DNA from: Pararge aegeria
Lineage: Eukaryota; Arthropoda; Insecta; Lepidoptera; Nymphalidae
Direction of reading: 5' to 3'
Length of the DNA stretch: 64,000 nucleotides
NCBI RefSeq assembly: GCF_905163445.1
Contig: NC_053183.1
Coordinates: 13,020,001 to 13,084,000, forward strand
The notes below the pieces were generated by a model that made no database searches, was not told the origin of the DNA, and saw only the letters and a program-made list of their open reading frames with translations. The translations under genes and the position numbers were made by a program. Below are positions 25,088 to 36,771 of this stretch, piece after piece. The first letter of the stretch is position 1. Each line of letters begins with the position of its first letter.

Positions 25088-28000
25088 GTAAATCGTTGTG
25101 ACAAGTATTATGGATTCCATATTATTATCATTATCGTTATGAATCGTTAATATAGTGCCTTGAAAAAACGCCTTTATATTATAGGTATTCTTGAAAATAA
25201 TAATCTTTAGAATTAGAAGTTCAGAGTTCAATAGGCATAGTATTTGTTCTATTTTTGGAGTGAAATTTTAATGTACACTTTTATTGTAAGTATTTCCAAT
25301 GATACTGTTATGCATTTAATATCTAATGTTTGTTACATAGAGCTCATTGTTTTTACTTGTAAAAAGTATGGTTGTGCAAATATTAGACAATAATTTACAC
25401 AATTTAATAGAGGCCAGTTACGCAACTACTACGGCGTATTAAATTTTATTTGTTACATTTACTAGCATTATTAGGTACTATGCAAGTCTGAAATGTGCCT
25501 TCCGATCGTTTTCTACTCTAGACTTTTTAAACCTGTTGTTCAAATTTCCCTTTGATAAACTTTTACTTGAAAAGATATCGCAAGACACCGACCAAAGACT
25601 GTAGTTAACATTTATTTGTCTTCGCAATACATTTAAAAAAAAAAAAAAATGATGATATTAAATACGTTCTATAGCTTCATCATGCCAACAGGATTTAAGT
25701 ACTGCAATGATTCTATAATATTTTCTTGTCTAACCAATCTTCGATTTTGCGTAGGTTGTATATAAATTGCAACAACCAGAAGAGAATTTCAAAATAATTA
25801 TAAAGATAAGTGAAAATATTATATATTATTAGTAAATATCAAATATTTCTTATTGAAGACTTTATATAGTTATATTAATTAACTGTTTCAATTTTAGTGA
25901 GCCTATTGTTACGATACATATTTAAATTGTTATAATCGACATAAATAGTTAAAGTTATAGATCAATAAATAAGCTTACGTAAAATCTATTAGTGCCATAG
26001 CGCATATGTTAATGTTGTGTAAAATAAAGTGTCCATCTATCATTTTAGGACTTAAGGTAAAGTAGGTTCTAGGTCGCCTAGAAGACGAGAAACGACAATC
26101 AGCAGTTCTTCCATTGATAAGGAAAATAATTTGATAGATTTATATAAATAATCTCCACGGATATATTGATAAGTTCTCGTTTTAAAAAGTTATTATTGTA
26201 AGTTTTTCTATAAAAAGAGTTTTGATAACAAAAGCAATTTTTTTATTAAATATGTAGAATATATTATTATCATACCCTAGATTTTTAGATTTATCTACTT
26301 AAAATATTATTGAGTTTGTGTTTAAATTTAGCGCACAATTTTAAGTTTATTTAAGGTTGATAGGTTCAAGTTTCTGTATATAATTAAGGATAGACTTGGA
26401 TCTTTATAGATTTTATAATTGCCGATAAGGTATTAACAATTATAGTGTGATTTTAGATAGATATGCCAGCGCCAGTCAATCGCACAAATTAGCCATTCGA
26501 TAGCGTTGTATAGTTTGTTCGTCCGTTTGCGCGCTGCCGAAACAGTTTCATTTGCTGTAAATCTCAGTTCACAAATTCCTTATGTATAAGCGAGACAGCT
26601 TATATAATAAAACAAAATAACTACTATTGTCTTGCTGTCAGAAGTCCAAAGCCCACCGCAAAAACTAGCTATGTCTGTTAGCACAAAAGTAGATTTAGAA
26701 AAATTTACTCACTCTAACAGTATCGAAGTTTAATATCTGTCATACTGACGACGAACCCTTTCGACGCGTTTAGATGGTAACATTTTATGAATTCCTTTTT
26801 ACTATTTCTACCCTTATCAATCATCGTTCGAGATTGAAAATTTTTAATGTAATTGAATTAAAATATTTACAGCTAGTTTTTGAAAGCACTTTCACTCTTT
26901 CTCAAACTAAATTCGGTGACATCTATTTATTGGCTTATTAACGCAAATGATCAATGGTTCTTATCTTGTTCCAAACTAGCCGATAAAATGCAACTGCTAA
27001 ACTCGTTTTATACTTAATAGCAGGTAAATCTATAAGCGTTTCTAAAATAAATAAATAAATATTGTGTACATAACCCATTAAAGTATTTTACCATCTTTGG
27101 CCCTGTCTCGGCAACGCAGAAAACGCTTCTTCATGGGAAATCTCTCACGAAGTTTCTTTCTTTTCCATTCCTGTTAGAACACTTTTTTCGATTTGAGTTT
27201 TTTTTTTTGAGTAACACGTTATTTATATTTTTATTTTCTTTCTTTTTGTAGTATTTTGTTTTGTGATATTAGTGCTAACTAAGTTAGCAACATGTTCATT
27301 GTTGTATCTTACTTTTCCTTTCAACCATGTGCTGCCAGGCAGCCTTTATATAAATATAGATTATATACAAATAATTGTTTTCATTTAGTATTATGGTCAC
27401 GATACACGTGTCTCTTTATTTAATTTAAGAATTGGCGATGGTACTATAGTATTGACCAAATATCGCTGCAGACTGCGTCATAAAACGTAAGAAAGGTGTA
27501 GCGAATGTTTCGAACTCTCTCGCCTTCATGAGCGATATATATATAAATACATGCTAAAATAAATAAAATATATTAAGTTCTTAGGGTTTGCACTGGCCTT
27601 CTATGATTTACTGCTTAATCTGCAACGTAATTCAGTCAATACCATACCATAAAAGACCAATTTTATATTTTAAGTCTGTAGTGTTTTTGAGTTGTAAAAT
27701 AATTAGTCGATCATTTTTCCTCATATAATATGACATCTGTTTTATAGTTTTTCTTTTCATTATTTTTGTGTACTAGAATTTTTATTGAGTTTATTATCGA
27801 CAGAGATTTCTTAAGTGTCTTATTTAATTGTTTAACAATTGACGGCGATTTTAGGTGCCTTTTGTATTTTCATTCGTGGATATATCGTTTACATTATAAA
27901 CTATTGAGATTTTGTTTTAATTCATTTTCATCAAAATTTTATCTGGATAAACAGTAACCGTCTGAGGTTTTTAGAAACCCAATATTTATTCAACTTAAAA

Positions 28001-30299
28001 AAAACAACATGTAATCTAGGAGTTGTCTAAATGTTTTAAATTATTTTTATTTAAAAATTATTTTATCCAAAATCTAAATTTAAAAAATAGATTCACACGG
28101 TATGGTGTGCATATTATTATATTAACAGCTTCGGTATTTAACAACCATTTCTTGATGCTGGTTTTTAAGAAAAAAAAAATTTATGGTTTTACTTTTTCCC
28201 ATACAATATTTATAAATAAAACATAGAAAACATTATTGCTTGTTTCGACGTATTTTTAGTTATCGAAGTTTTACGAACAAAACTATATGATTACAACATT
28301 AAAAAAAATTGATGAAACCTTTTGGATGGCAACAATTTTTATTCCAGATTTTTACCTTGGTTGCACAAAATAAAAGATCTATTGGTCAACATATTTTACT
28401 CGTTATCAAATTTTATTACTATAATAATATCTACAACATCAGAGTTAAATTCAAGGTAGTGCAATGTGTTATACGTGTGTTAATTTTTACTAGATTATAT
28501 TCAATGGATAGTTTACTGAAGTACAGAAAAATATTTATTTGGCCGATCAACAACATATTGCGGCCTTAGTATTATTCTTACTACTATTTTGTATAATTTA
28601 AATATTTTATCAACAGAGGGTTTACAATAAGTATATTAGAGGGACGGAAACTGTCGATAGCATTTTAGATAATCAGAGACTATAATTGTTATTGGACACT
28701 AACATTTAGGTATACCTACTATTCTTATAGTATTTTTACAATGTAAGCACTAAGTAAAATATACTGGTAGATTTTCTATAACATTTATATAAAAGTTAAC
28801 ATTACTACCACAGTTTAACTGGATAAATATGTTAATTACTTAAGTAAGTATAAAATTATCGTTGCAAACAGCAGAGCTTTAACAATAAATTTGATGTAAG
28901 CTACGGAATATCTAAAAAAAATATGTAACAAAAAATTAAACTAGTTATATTTTTAAGGGAAAGAATCTTACCAACGCATTCGATCGTAATGCGAATTTAT
29001 GTACACTACAAATAATAATTCAAATAAAAAGTATAAATACTAAAATTGTAAAATTTTTTTTACTAATTATACGCCAACGGTACCCTCTAAATGGTTTTTA
29101 TTTAAAAAAACAAACAGCCATTTGGAACAGCGAATCAAACTCGCGCAATAATCGACATAGACATGGTTCTTTACCTTGTCAGGAACCGTTTACTTATATG
29201 GTTCTTCGGCTCCGTAAAGTCCGACCTGCATTATTAAATTTATTTGTACATACATGTAGATTTCATGATTGATGAATGTTTTATGGTTTTTGGAAGAAGG
29301 CGATTTTAAGTCTCAATAATAATTGTTATGCGCGTATATCCTTTTATAATAAAGAGGATCTACCTGAATTTCTGTATTTTAGTGAAGAAACTGGTAATTA
29401 CAGTAAGTATATGTACAAATCACATAAGTTGAAAGTTTGCTATTGCTAAAGTTCAACAATGCGCAAGCATCAGGAAACCCAGTATTATTTCATACCGATA
29501 TGCCATCTTTTGAAAATAAAATCAGGTTAGTTCGTAAAAGAGTTGAATTGAATAGCTTAACATTTGAAAACGATTACAATTGGATTCCAATTATTAGTGG
29601 GAACGTTCAATGAGTTGATTGACCTCTCTGGTTTGATCTCGCACTTAGCCGTGCGTTTAAAACGGATAGAGTTTTCTTCATTTCCATAAGCTTTGAGTAC
29701 AAGTAACATGCTGTAAAGAGCAAGGCTAACTGTTATACGATTACCTTGATAATAAATGTATTTATCGTAAGAAAGAATATTCTGTGCCTAATAATGGCGA
29801 TTAAAAGTCACCTTTCATTTTAAATCATTTTTGAAAATAATGCGTTCGTGGCTTATTTCTGAGTTAATCATTTCATAGGCGCCCGCGCATAATTGCGCAG
29901 ATTTATTTTGATCTACTAAAGACCAATAAATTTATTTTATGTAGTGCAGAGCATTCATATATGAGGGTCATACAGCGTTAACTCTCTTTCTTTTGGTTTG
30001 CTTTACAATATGGTCCGTTACTTATGGCTAAAATCTTATTTATAAAATCATGGAAATAATGAAATAAAGGATATAAAAACTTTCCTCTGTAGAAAGAATA
30101 AAAGGTTCAGAGTTTATCGGCCACAAAGAAACAAATTCTCTCTTTATAATATTACCATATTAATAGAAATAGTTGATATCGCTAACTCGACTGTGGCTGT
30201 GTGTTTTCAACTTTTCTGACGAAAGTTTTTTGTTAAAAGAAAATATGGGATGTATATCAGGGAGAATTACATATAATACATTTGTTTCAAAACTTTCAG
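25088..30299 (+). other. ttk: p88 3' UTR and ttk intron before the third tail
   Basis: The p88-like 3' UTR probably ends near the AATAAA signals at 25,964-25,969 or 26,023-26,028. After that the intron is strongly AT-rich, with no coding motif or repeat that I could recognise. Confidence 0.6.
26023..26028 (+). terminator. ttk: Candidate polyadenylation signal for the p88-like transcript
   Basis: AATAAA in the sequence AAAATAAAGTGTCC, 936 bases after the stop; another AATAAA is at 25,964-25,969. Either could be used. Confidence 0.4.
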
Positions 30300-30713
30300 A
30301 GTACCACTACACATACGAAGATGACATGAACAGTATGCCAATAATTACCCTAGAAGTCTTGACAGATTCAAGCTCTAATTATCCATCCGGAACTTATCGG
30401 GATGACTCTAGCCAGAATACTATGGAAGCTCAGGAAGCTGGCGTCCATTTCCTACAAAGACAACCTAATCACGATGACAGCACTGAAAACAAAGACGAAG
30501 ATAATTCAAAAGAGCCGCCTAAAGCAAAAAATGAATTTTTGGAGTACATGTTGAGAAATGACGGTAGTGTCATTTGTAGACTCTGCGGGGAAATTTTACA
30601 GAGCCGAACGCATTGGTATAGACATAAATATAAACTACACGTGGTGCATCCGCTGAATCCAACACCACTCTTCCAATGTGAACAGTGCTTGGTCTATTTT
30701 AAAAGCAGAAAAG
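30300..30713 (+). CDS. ttk: Tramtrack third alternative tail, exon a: one finger plus half of a second
   Basis: The acceptor AACTTTCAG ends at 30,299. Phase-1 entry gives EYHYTYEDDMNS in frame with the BTB exon. The exon is acidic and polar, then carries a complete C2H2 finger, VICRLCGEILQSRTHWYRHK through KLH (C-x2-C-x12-H-x4-H). It ends with FQCEQCLVYFKSRK, the cysteine half of a second finger. The donor (AAAAG|GTACCT) at 30,713 cuts that finger after the eighth residue following the second cysteine; the histidine half is in the next exon, 2.9 kb away. The longer open frame starting at 30,173 is intron read-through. With exons b and c it adds 276 residues, total about 563. As I recall, fly ttk is described with only p69 and p88 tails. 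Confidence 0.88.
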
Positions 30714-31079
30714 GTACCTTTATTTTTAAATTACACTCTTTTGCAAAAAAACAAAAAAAAACGGGCACTTTTGTTTGAGTACTCTTAACTTCACTCTTAT
30801 TAACAGTTGTGATTGTGGATTTGGTGCAACAAATTAAAATAATTATTATTTTCTCATGTATAAACACTTCTGTTTGATAATTAAGTCGATACTGGTGTAT
30901 TTAGATTTTTGGAAATTGGTTATTTTAACCAAAAAATCAGATGAGAACTCCAATTGACTTAGTCCTTGATTTACTATAAGTTGCAAACAATAAAATATAA
31001 AAATAACATCGAGTGTGGCCTCCACGGGCTGAAATAACTTGCAAATAAATTGCTAACTGCAATTCTCGTAGCATACTTT

Positions 31080-31614
31080 GGGCAAGGGTTTTTTTGAGTT
31101 CCTGGCGAATACGCTCCTATTCGGCCATAATAGCAATTTAAAGCTTTAGCATGTTCTGTGGGGCTGGGTCGTCGTTTTAGGAAGTCTCATAGATGCTCAA
31201 TGGGATTGAGGTCGGTACTTTGTGCTGGCCAATCTATCAGATCCCAACTTCACTTAAGTAAATCTACGTTGCCTGCTCGGTGCGCTCAAGCAGTGTCGTC
31301 CATAAACACCGCAGCACTTCATCCATCTTATGGCGTAATTTCTTCAAAACCTGCCTTTGAATAACGCTCTCCTAGTCTTCTAATCACTTAACAACGTTGG
31401 TCTTCACCAAATATACCAAATGTACAAAAATTCTGGCTTCATTTGAAATAAATCCTTGCTCTATTCTACATCTGTCTACGGCGCATAATTTTGGGTAAAT
31501 TTTAACCTTGCAATATGGTGGCCGAAGGAGTAATTTAAGACACCTTGCTGGTCTTCGACTGCGTATATCGACTTCTAGAAGTTCCCTTTTGACACGCCAT
31601 ACGGTAACACTCAC
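31080..31614 (-). pseudogene. Decayed Tc1-like transposase
   Basis: On the - strand the N-terminal part reads VSVTVWRVKRELLEVDIRSR followed by RPARCLKLLLRPP, a Tc1-family DNA-binding region. Farther along, in another frame, come a VFMDDTA-like catalytic segment and IDWPAQSTDLNPIEHLWDFL, the conserved end of the DDE domain (DWPA.S.DLNPIEHLW). Frame changes and stops interrupt it, so it cannot be functional. Clear terminal inverted repeats were not located. Confidence 0.75.
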
Positions 31615-31908
31615 ATTTCTTACATGTTCAAGATTGTTTTTGATGTTATTGTTTTGTTCAAGATTTCCGTAGTTTTAGTGTTTTTGTAAAAGGTTTTATT
31701 TCAAAGCTATAATAACTTGACTAATAATTCAAATTGGTTGTAGATTTCCACCATATCTACATAACAATATTTAATTAGAATATCTAAATAAAAATTTAGT
31801 TTTAACTGCGATAGTAATTTGATCGCAGATCTTAAAATAGTACTGCCCTTTTCCATGGGATTTTTTTTTTATTAATACTATTTTTTTGAATTTGAATTTT
31901 GAATCTTA

Positions 31909-31965
31909 AGTGCAGTGGTTTTTGATGTTTCAATATTAGTCTTGGACACGGTTTCTGTATGTTCT
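31909..31965 (+). repeat. Dispersed repeat fragment
   Basis: The sequence GTGCAGTGGTTTTTGATGTT, then CAATATTAGTCTTGGACACG, closely matches 54,637-54,690 on the same strand; both belong to the family at 1,905-1,990. Confidence 0.5.
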
Positions 31966-32454
31966 TTATACTGTGGTTCTGTTTACATCATTGTAGGTAT
32001 TTCTAATTTCATGTCTGTAGCAAATACCTACCTCCAAGGGTCTTCTTTGTTAAACAATCTTTTTTATATCCTTTTGTCAATTTCAAGCCTTCCAAATAAT
32101 AAATTTTAACAAAAACAATCATGTCCTACTATTTAACCACCCACAAAACGTGATAATGCTTTAGTTATTATAAAACCTGTCTTTAGTATTTTTAATTTTA
32201 AATATTGGTGCTAATTCCTTGCTATCCTTTTCACAATATTCCCTGTATAAAAAAACCTACTATTGTTGAGAGTAAAAAGATTCCATATTCCTTCCTTAAG
32301 TTGGTAGCCTCTCGTTAGCCACCCAGTGACCGGTTATATACCTTTATATACACTACGTTGATGGATATCTACTAACTTAGACAATTTAACTAACTAACCT
32401 AACCTAACATCCACTTTAGTTGCTTCTTCTAAAGACACTAAATGCAAAATTTTA

Positions 32455-32570
32455 AATTAACATTTCGATGGCCGTGCCTGGACTCGACCCAGCCTTCCTG
32501 TTAAATACGGGGGCTTAGGCGCACGCTCCATTACAACCGTAACGCTCTTAGCAATCCTATCTTTCGCTAC
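32455..32570 (-). repeat. Possible tRNA-derived SINE head
   Basis: On the - strand there is GGGTCGAGTCCAGGC, a good box B, about 60 bases after a weak box-A-like region. It has no tRNA-like acceptor pairing that I could see, so a SINE remnant is likelier than a tRNA gene. Confidence 0.35.
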
Positions 32571-32574
32571 TGGT

Positions 32575-33340
32575 TCTGCCCCACTTATCATTCAGTTCCT
32601 AAACTGTCATGTCCGTCTGCTGTTGTGGTGCAGAGTCTTGTGGATGCGAGGTCAACTTGGAGTGCTTCTTGTCCTGGTTCTTCCTTCGGCTTTGGAATGT
32701 CAAGGCCTTTGGGATAAACCGCGATTTATTATAGCACACGCGGGTCTCATAGTACAATGCAGCTCGGCATCGGATAAGGCGCGAATTATAGCGGTACATA
32801 TTCGAAAAGGAGGTAGGTCACAAGTCACCATCTCCCAGCTTAGGGACGATACTTGACCGGACATCGCTTCGTGGTACCGCATGTTTACGCTTAGGAATTA
32901 CCGTCTGCGAGCCTCATTAGTGCCTTTGTGGCACTCGTGTGAATCAATTAGGTCACCATGGGCTTAGTTGTAATCGGAGTACTGGCCGTGTGTATCCTCA
33001 CGGTGCTATCAATGATATAGTCAGTCACGAGCTGGGCCCTGCGTCTATCCATACAATTGGAACTTTCCGGTTTGTTCAATAATGGCATAAGATTAGACGG
33101 TATGACTATGGTACCGTGGTCGACGGGGCGTGCACTGGTGTAAGATGCGACCTGCGTTGATAACTGCGGGTGTAGTTGCCGAATGCTTAAGCGCCGTAAA
33201 TACTCCGTTATTTATAATGACTACGTTCTTGCGGCGGACACGAAAGATTTTAACATCGTGTTCCAAAAATTGGTCTTATTTAACACAAGGCTAGTTCTAG
33301 CAATTCAAAGGGGCGCCTGTATTTTCGGTACTTACTATGC
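32575..33340. other. GC-richer island of unknown identity
   Basis: This part of the intron is visibly richer in G and C than its flanks and has few A/T runs, like coding or former coding DNA. No frame stays open beyond about 77 codons and no domain motif was recognised. A fragment of an old retroelement is the likeliest explanation, but that is inference. Confidence 0.3.
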
Positions 33341-33604
33341 CCATAATTTTATTTTTGTCAAAATATTGTTCATATAAGTGGTATTATAATAATAAAAAAT
33401 ATTATTAAAACTTGAATTGTCAGAGTTAAAAAACTTCAGTGGAGTTTCTTCTAGGAAAATATCAGAATGTTGCCATGCTCTTGAATAGGTAATTGTTTCA
33501 GAGTTAGTAGTTTCCGCCAGTTATTTTTGTATGCTTTATTGTGTTGAAAAAGATAATCGTGTAAAGGTTTATTATTAATAGCCTACAAAATGCAATCTTT
33601 TCAG

Positions 33605-33856
33605 GGTATATAGGTCACCTATCAAGTAGGCATAGCGAAGTTTTGAGCGATTCTAGCCCTGTTTTAACAAACTCGCAGGCTGAAGCTCTATCAAAACAAT
33701 GTAGTACCACGCAAACTGAAATTAAAGAAGAACCAGATCCTGAACTGGTAATTCCAAAAACAAGTGTGCCTAATTATCAGAATAATGGAAAACATACGAA
33801 CATCGTAACGAAATCTACAGAAAATAGAAAAGTCTCGAAAAGCACTAGTACCAAAG
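33605..33856 (+). CDS. ttk: Tramtrack third tail, exon b: second half of the split finger
   Basis: The acceptor CTTTTCAG ends at 33,604. Joining in phase 1 completes the finger begun in the previous exon: C-E-Q-C, then 12 residues, then H-L-S-S-R-H, giving a standard C-x2-C-x12-H-x4-H. The rest is a polar linker with a SUMO-type site in TEIKEEPDPE and many serines and threonines. The exon is 252 bases (84 codons), phase 1 in and out, with donor AAAG|GTCAGT. Confidence 0.87.
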
Positions 33857-34235
33857 GTCAGTACACCACATTTCTATAGTAAATTAAATAACTCAACAAG
33901 CTAATAACTCAAGCTGCTATTGTTAAAAGTATTCTACTTATTTTATGTCTCTATATTATTCCAAGAATCCAGATATAAAGTAAATAAATCAGATATTTGT
34001 GTGTCTTCTTAAGTTTATAAAAAAATATAAATAAAATTAAATTAAATTAAATCAAGGACCAAAAGTGGCTTATATTCAATTCATCACTTTTATCTGTCAC
34101 AAGCATATGAAAAAGCTGAAAAGTTGTTTTATTTGAACACGTAAATCTCGGAACCGAATAGTGTGAACAATAGCGGATGTAAGTTTATAAAGGAAAAATA
34201 TACTTATCAGATGTTGTACACGGACAAATGTAGTA

Positions 34236-34467
34236 TTTCATCGTCATCAACGCATTACGTTCCAGTACAGGGCACGGGTCTCCTTCTAAGAATGAGAAGG
34301 GTACAGGCCGTAGTCGACTGCACTACGCTGGCCAAGCGAATTAGACTTCACACGCCATTGAGAACATTTTGGATAACTACCAGGCATGATATTTAATAGC
34401 TTGTGAAGAGGATCGAACTCGGTCCCGGCGAAGCTGAAGCCTTGCCCACTTGGCTATCACCGCTTAT
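34236..34467 (-). repeat. tRNA-derived SINE, family A
   Basis: A nearly complete copy, antisense to ttk, in the intron between tail exons b and c. The tRNA-like head is at the right end (complement of TGGCTATCACCGC and a box B through GATCGAACTCGGTCCC). The body contains GGGCACGGGTCTCCTTCTAA and ACAGGCCGTAGTCGA. It ends in a CATCATCA-like tail near 34,240. Confidence 0.7.
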
Positions 34468-34594
34468 TTTACATGACATTATTAGCCAGCTTTCATGGTT
34501 TCAAAAATCATTCCCATAAAGTTACAAAATTATCCCCTTTAACATAATTTAAAAAAAAACGTTTTGCTGTATAAATATTTCATTTCATTTACAG

Positions 34595-34758
34595 GAGCGT
34601 ATGATCACAATAAATCTGATTGGGACGAAAAGCGAGAAAGAGAAGAAAAATTAGTAGCAGACATTATAGACAGAGTAAGAAGAGAGTGTGAGGCCCAAGG
34701 CTCCGGTGGCGCTACTCGGAAAGGTTATACGCGGAGGACAACCGTCATGCATACATAA
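34595..34758 (+). CDS. ttk: Tramtrack third tail, exon c: charged C-terminus
   Basis: The acceptor CATTTACAG ends at 34,594; phase-1 entry gives GAYDHNKSDWDEK. A highly charged, probably helical stretch (EKREREEKLVADIIDRVRRE) follows, then a basic end (RKGYTRRTTVMHT) and a stop at 34,756-34,758. No further zinc finger is present. The charged tail resembles ends I have seen on other insect BTB/zinc-finger isoforms, but I cannot name a function. It is the final exon of the locus. Confidence 0.85.
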
Positions 34759-34912
34759 CGCCGGACAAAAAATGTGTCATAGCAGTACACATGACTTCAA
34801 CAAAACAAAAGTTCCTTTTTAACTCGGACAGAGACAGCCTAATTTTAAGGCCTTTGTGAGTGCTCATACTATTTTGTGCCAAATTATTGTGTCAAACGTT
34901 TATTGAGTGCCA

Positions 34913-34918
34913 AATAAA
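34913..34918 (+). terminator. ttk: Candidate polyadenylation signal at the ttk 3' end
   Basis: AATAAA in GCCAAATAAACTTC, 155 bases after the stop, suitably placed to end the longest ttk transcript. Confidence 0.5.
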
Positions 34919-36740
34919 CTTCTATCTAGTTTTAAACGTTGTACTTACCTACATATTTCAAGAATTATAAGTGTTTCTAGACATTTATTTTAACTAAATG
35001 GGTAAATTCATTTATTTAACAAATGTACTAATTGTAAAGGCTAAGAGTACTTGCATAAAAATAAATGGATTGTAACTGCTAAGTCATGTAAATAACATAA
35101 ACGTTTGTTTTTATACATCTACTTATTGTTTATTTCATGTAATATAATGTTTTGAAGCATTTAAAAGTATAAAATACTTTGTAAGTTACCTACGATGGCC
35201 ACTGGCCATGATCATTTATACTTAAAATATAAAAAGAAAATATAATCTTGGTTCCTATTCATGTCAGCCAAAAGAGTTTCCAATAGACGGTATTTCTAAG
35301 ACGTAAAGATAAAAAAGTAAATCTAGCTAAAGTAAAGATATTTTTTAAAATTATTATTTGATATTTTTAAGAACATTATGCTACACAAAGCTATATTAGT
35401 TTCATATTGAGAAAAGAGACTGGTGAACTAAATTAACAGGTTTTTTTTTCCTTCTAAATTAAATTATTGTTTAGAGATATATAATAACGGGTTGTGCTGA
35501 GAGTAATTTTATATGCGTAGATCTAAAAGAGAAAAAAAATATCTGAGACGTAAATAATACGTACTGTTGAGTACATGTATCGGTCTTAGCTGCCAATGAA
35601 AAAATTTCTTTAAACTTATGCGATATTTTTCTTTATGAAATTAATACAAGATTGTTCTGTTTTTTCATATGTATATCTTTCTGGGGACTATTTTGTTAAT
35701 TTTTGATTCTTTACAAACTCTTCATTTTTATATCTCTGAAATTTTCAAAGTACGTACACCACAAATACCAAATTATGTACTTATATTTAGATGTCATTTT
35801 TGTTTTTTTTTAGAAATGAAAATATAATTGTTAGTGTTTTGTTTAAAACGTTGTTAGATTAAAATGTCTTCTAATAAAGTCGGAGGTTCAATTCAATGAG
35901 TTTTCACCTTCTAAACTTTCTATTTATTAAAATATATTTCAAATACACTACGTCTACAGCATCACTATGTGTTATTTATACTAAAACCACAAATTATATT
36001 ATATATTTCTACGAAAATCTAATTCATACTTTGCATTTTCTAAATCTTTTAATGTTTAGCTGTGTAGAATTTTCTTCCTAGTATTTGTAAGACTAGTTTT
36101 AAGTTAATATTTCTCAAGAATACATTATAAAGAGAATCGTATGTACAGTCTGTTCGTCCAAAAAGTTATAATGTCTACGTTTAGTTACGTAAAACTACTA
36201 TTTCCATTGTTTCGTGCTAGTGATAAAGGTAATTATCTTTCCCAATATAATATTATATTTAAGGATTCCTTGGAAAAGTCATAGTGTTAACTAACAAACT
36301 TAGATACTAACGTTTACATATTTTGATCTCTGAACTTCTTATTTGTGTTTTCCTGAAACCAAAAAAAAAATCTCCACAACAATACCTATATATTAAAATT
36401 TAGCATCAATCTAAATATCCCAATTCTACTTTTTAAAACATTGTTAAAGTACACAAGAGTGATGTATTGACTATTCATCCAAATAGATGTTAATGATACA
36501 AATTAAAAATACATGATATGATATACGAAAACTGTGATGAATGTGGCTCAGATAATAAAATAGTAAAACCTAAATCTTTGTTGGAATTATTGCAACAAAA
36601 TTTCCTTTTCGAGCTTAATAAATGTATGTGAAACAGTTGTGGTATTTTTTGTTTTTTATCTTCTGGCTTTGCACAACAGTTGTGGAATAAAGTTGAATTA
36701 ATTATGTGGTAACAAATAAATTGTCTATGATTGTCTGACT
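34919..36740. other. Intergenic spacer between ttk and MRNIP
   Basis: AT-rich sequence. The only sizeable frame (36,490-36,783, - strand, 97 codons) has no recognisable motif and overlaps the MRNIP promoter. Nothing else seen. Confidence 0.6.
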
Positions 36741-36743
36741 GAT

Positions 36744-36771
36744 TGACGTCTTTGTCAAATCGACTGACGTC
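36744..36771 (+). promoter_or_regulatory. Paired TGACGTC motifs upstream of MRNIP
   Basis: TGACGTC occurs at 36,744-36,750 and again at 36,765-36,771, 21 bases (two helical turns) apart and about 180 bases before the MRNIP start. The motif is most of a CREB/ATF site. Role inferred from position only. Confidence 0.4.

Larger units (their letters stand above)
30714..33604 (+). other. ttk: Intron inside the third ttk tail
   Basis: A 2.9-kb intron interrupting a zinc finger. It contains a Tc1-type transposase relic, a dispersed repeat fragment, a possible SINE head and an unexplained GC-richer island, each listed separately. Confidence 0.8.

Noticed and set aside
30173..30299. Open frame extending upstream of the third ttk tail, with possible start codons
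   Set aside because: A good acceptor (CTTTCAG) stands at 30,299 in the exact phase needed by the BTB exon; the upstream part has intron composition and no family motif. A separate promoter is possible but unsupported.
32388..32412. CTAACCTAACCTAAC run as telomere-like sequence (insect repeat CCTAA)
   Set aside because: Only two or three imperfect units, within a ttk intron; not a telomeric array.
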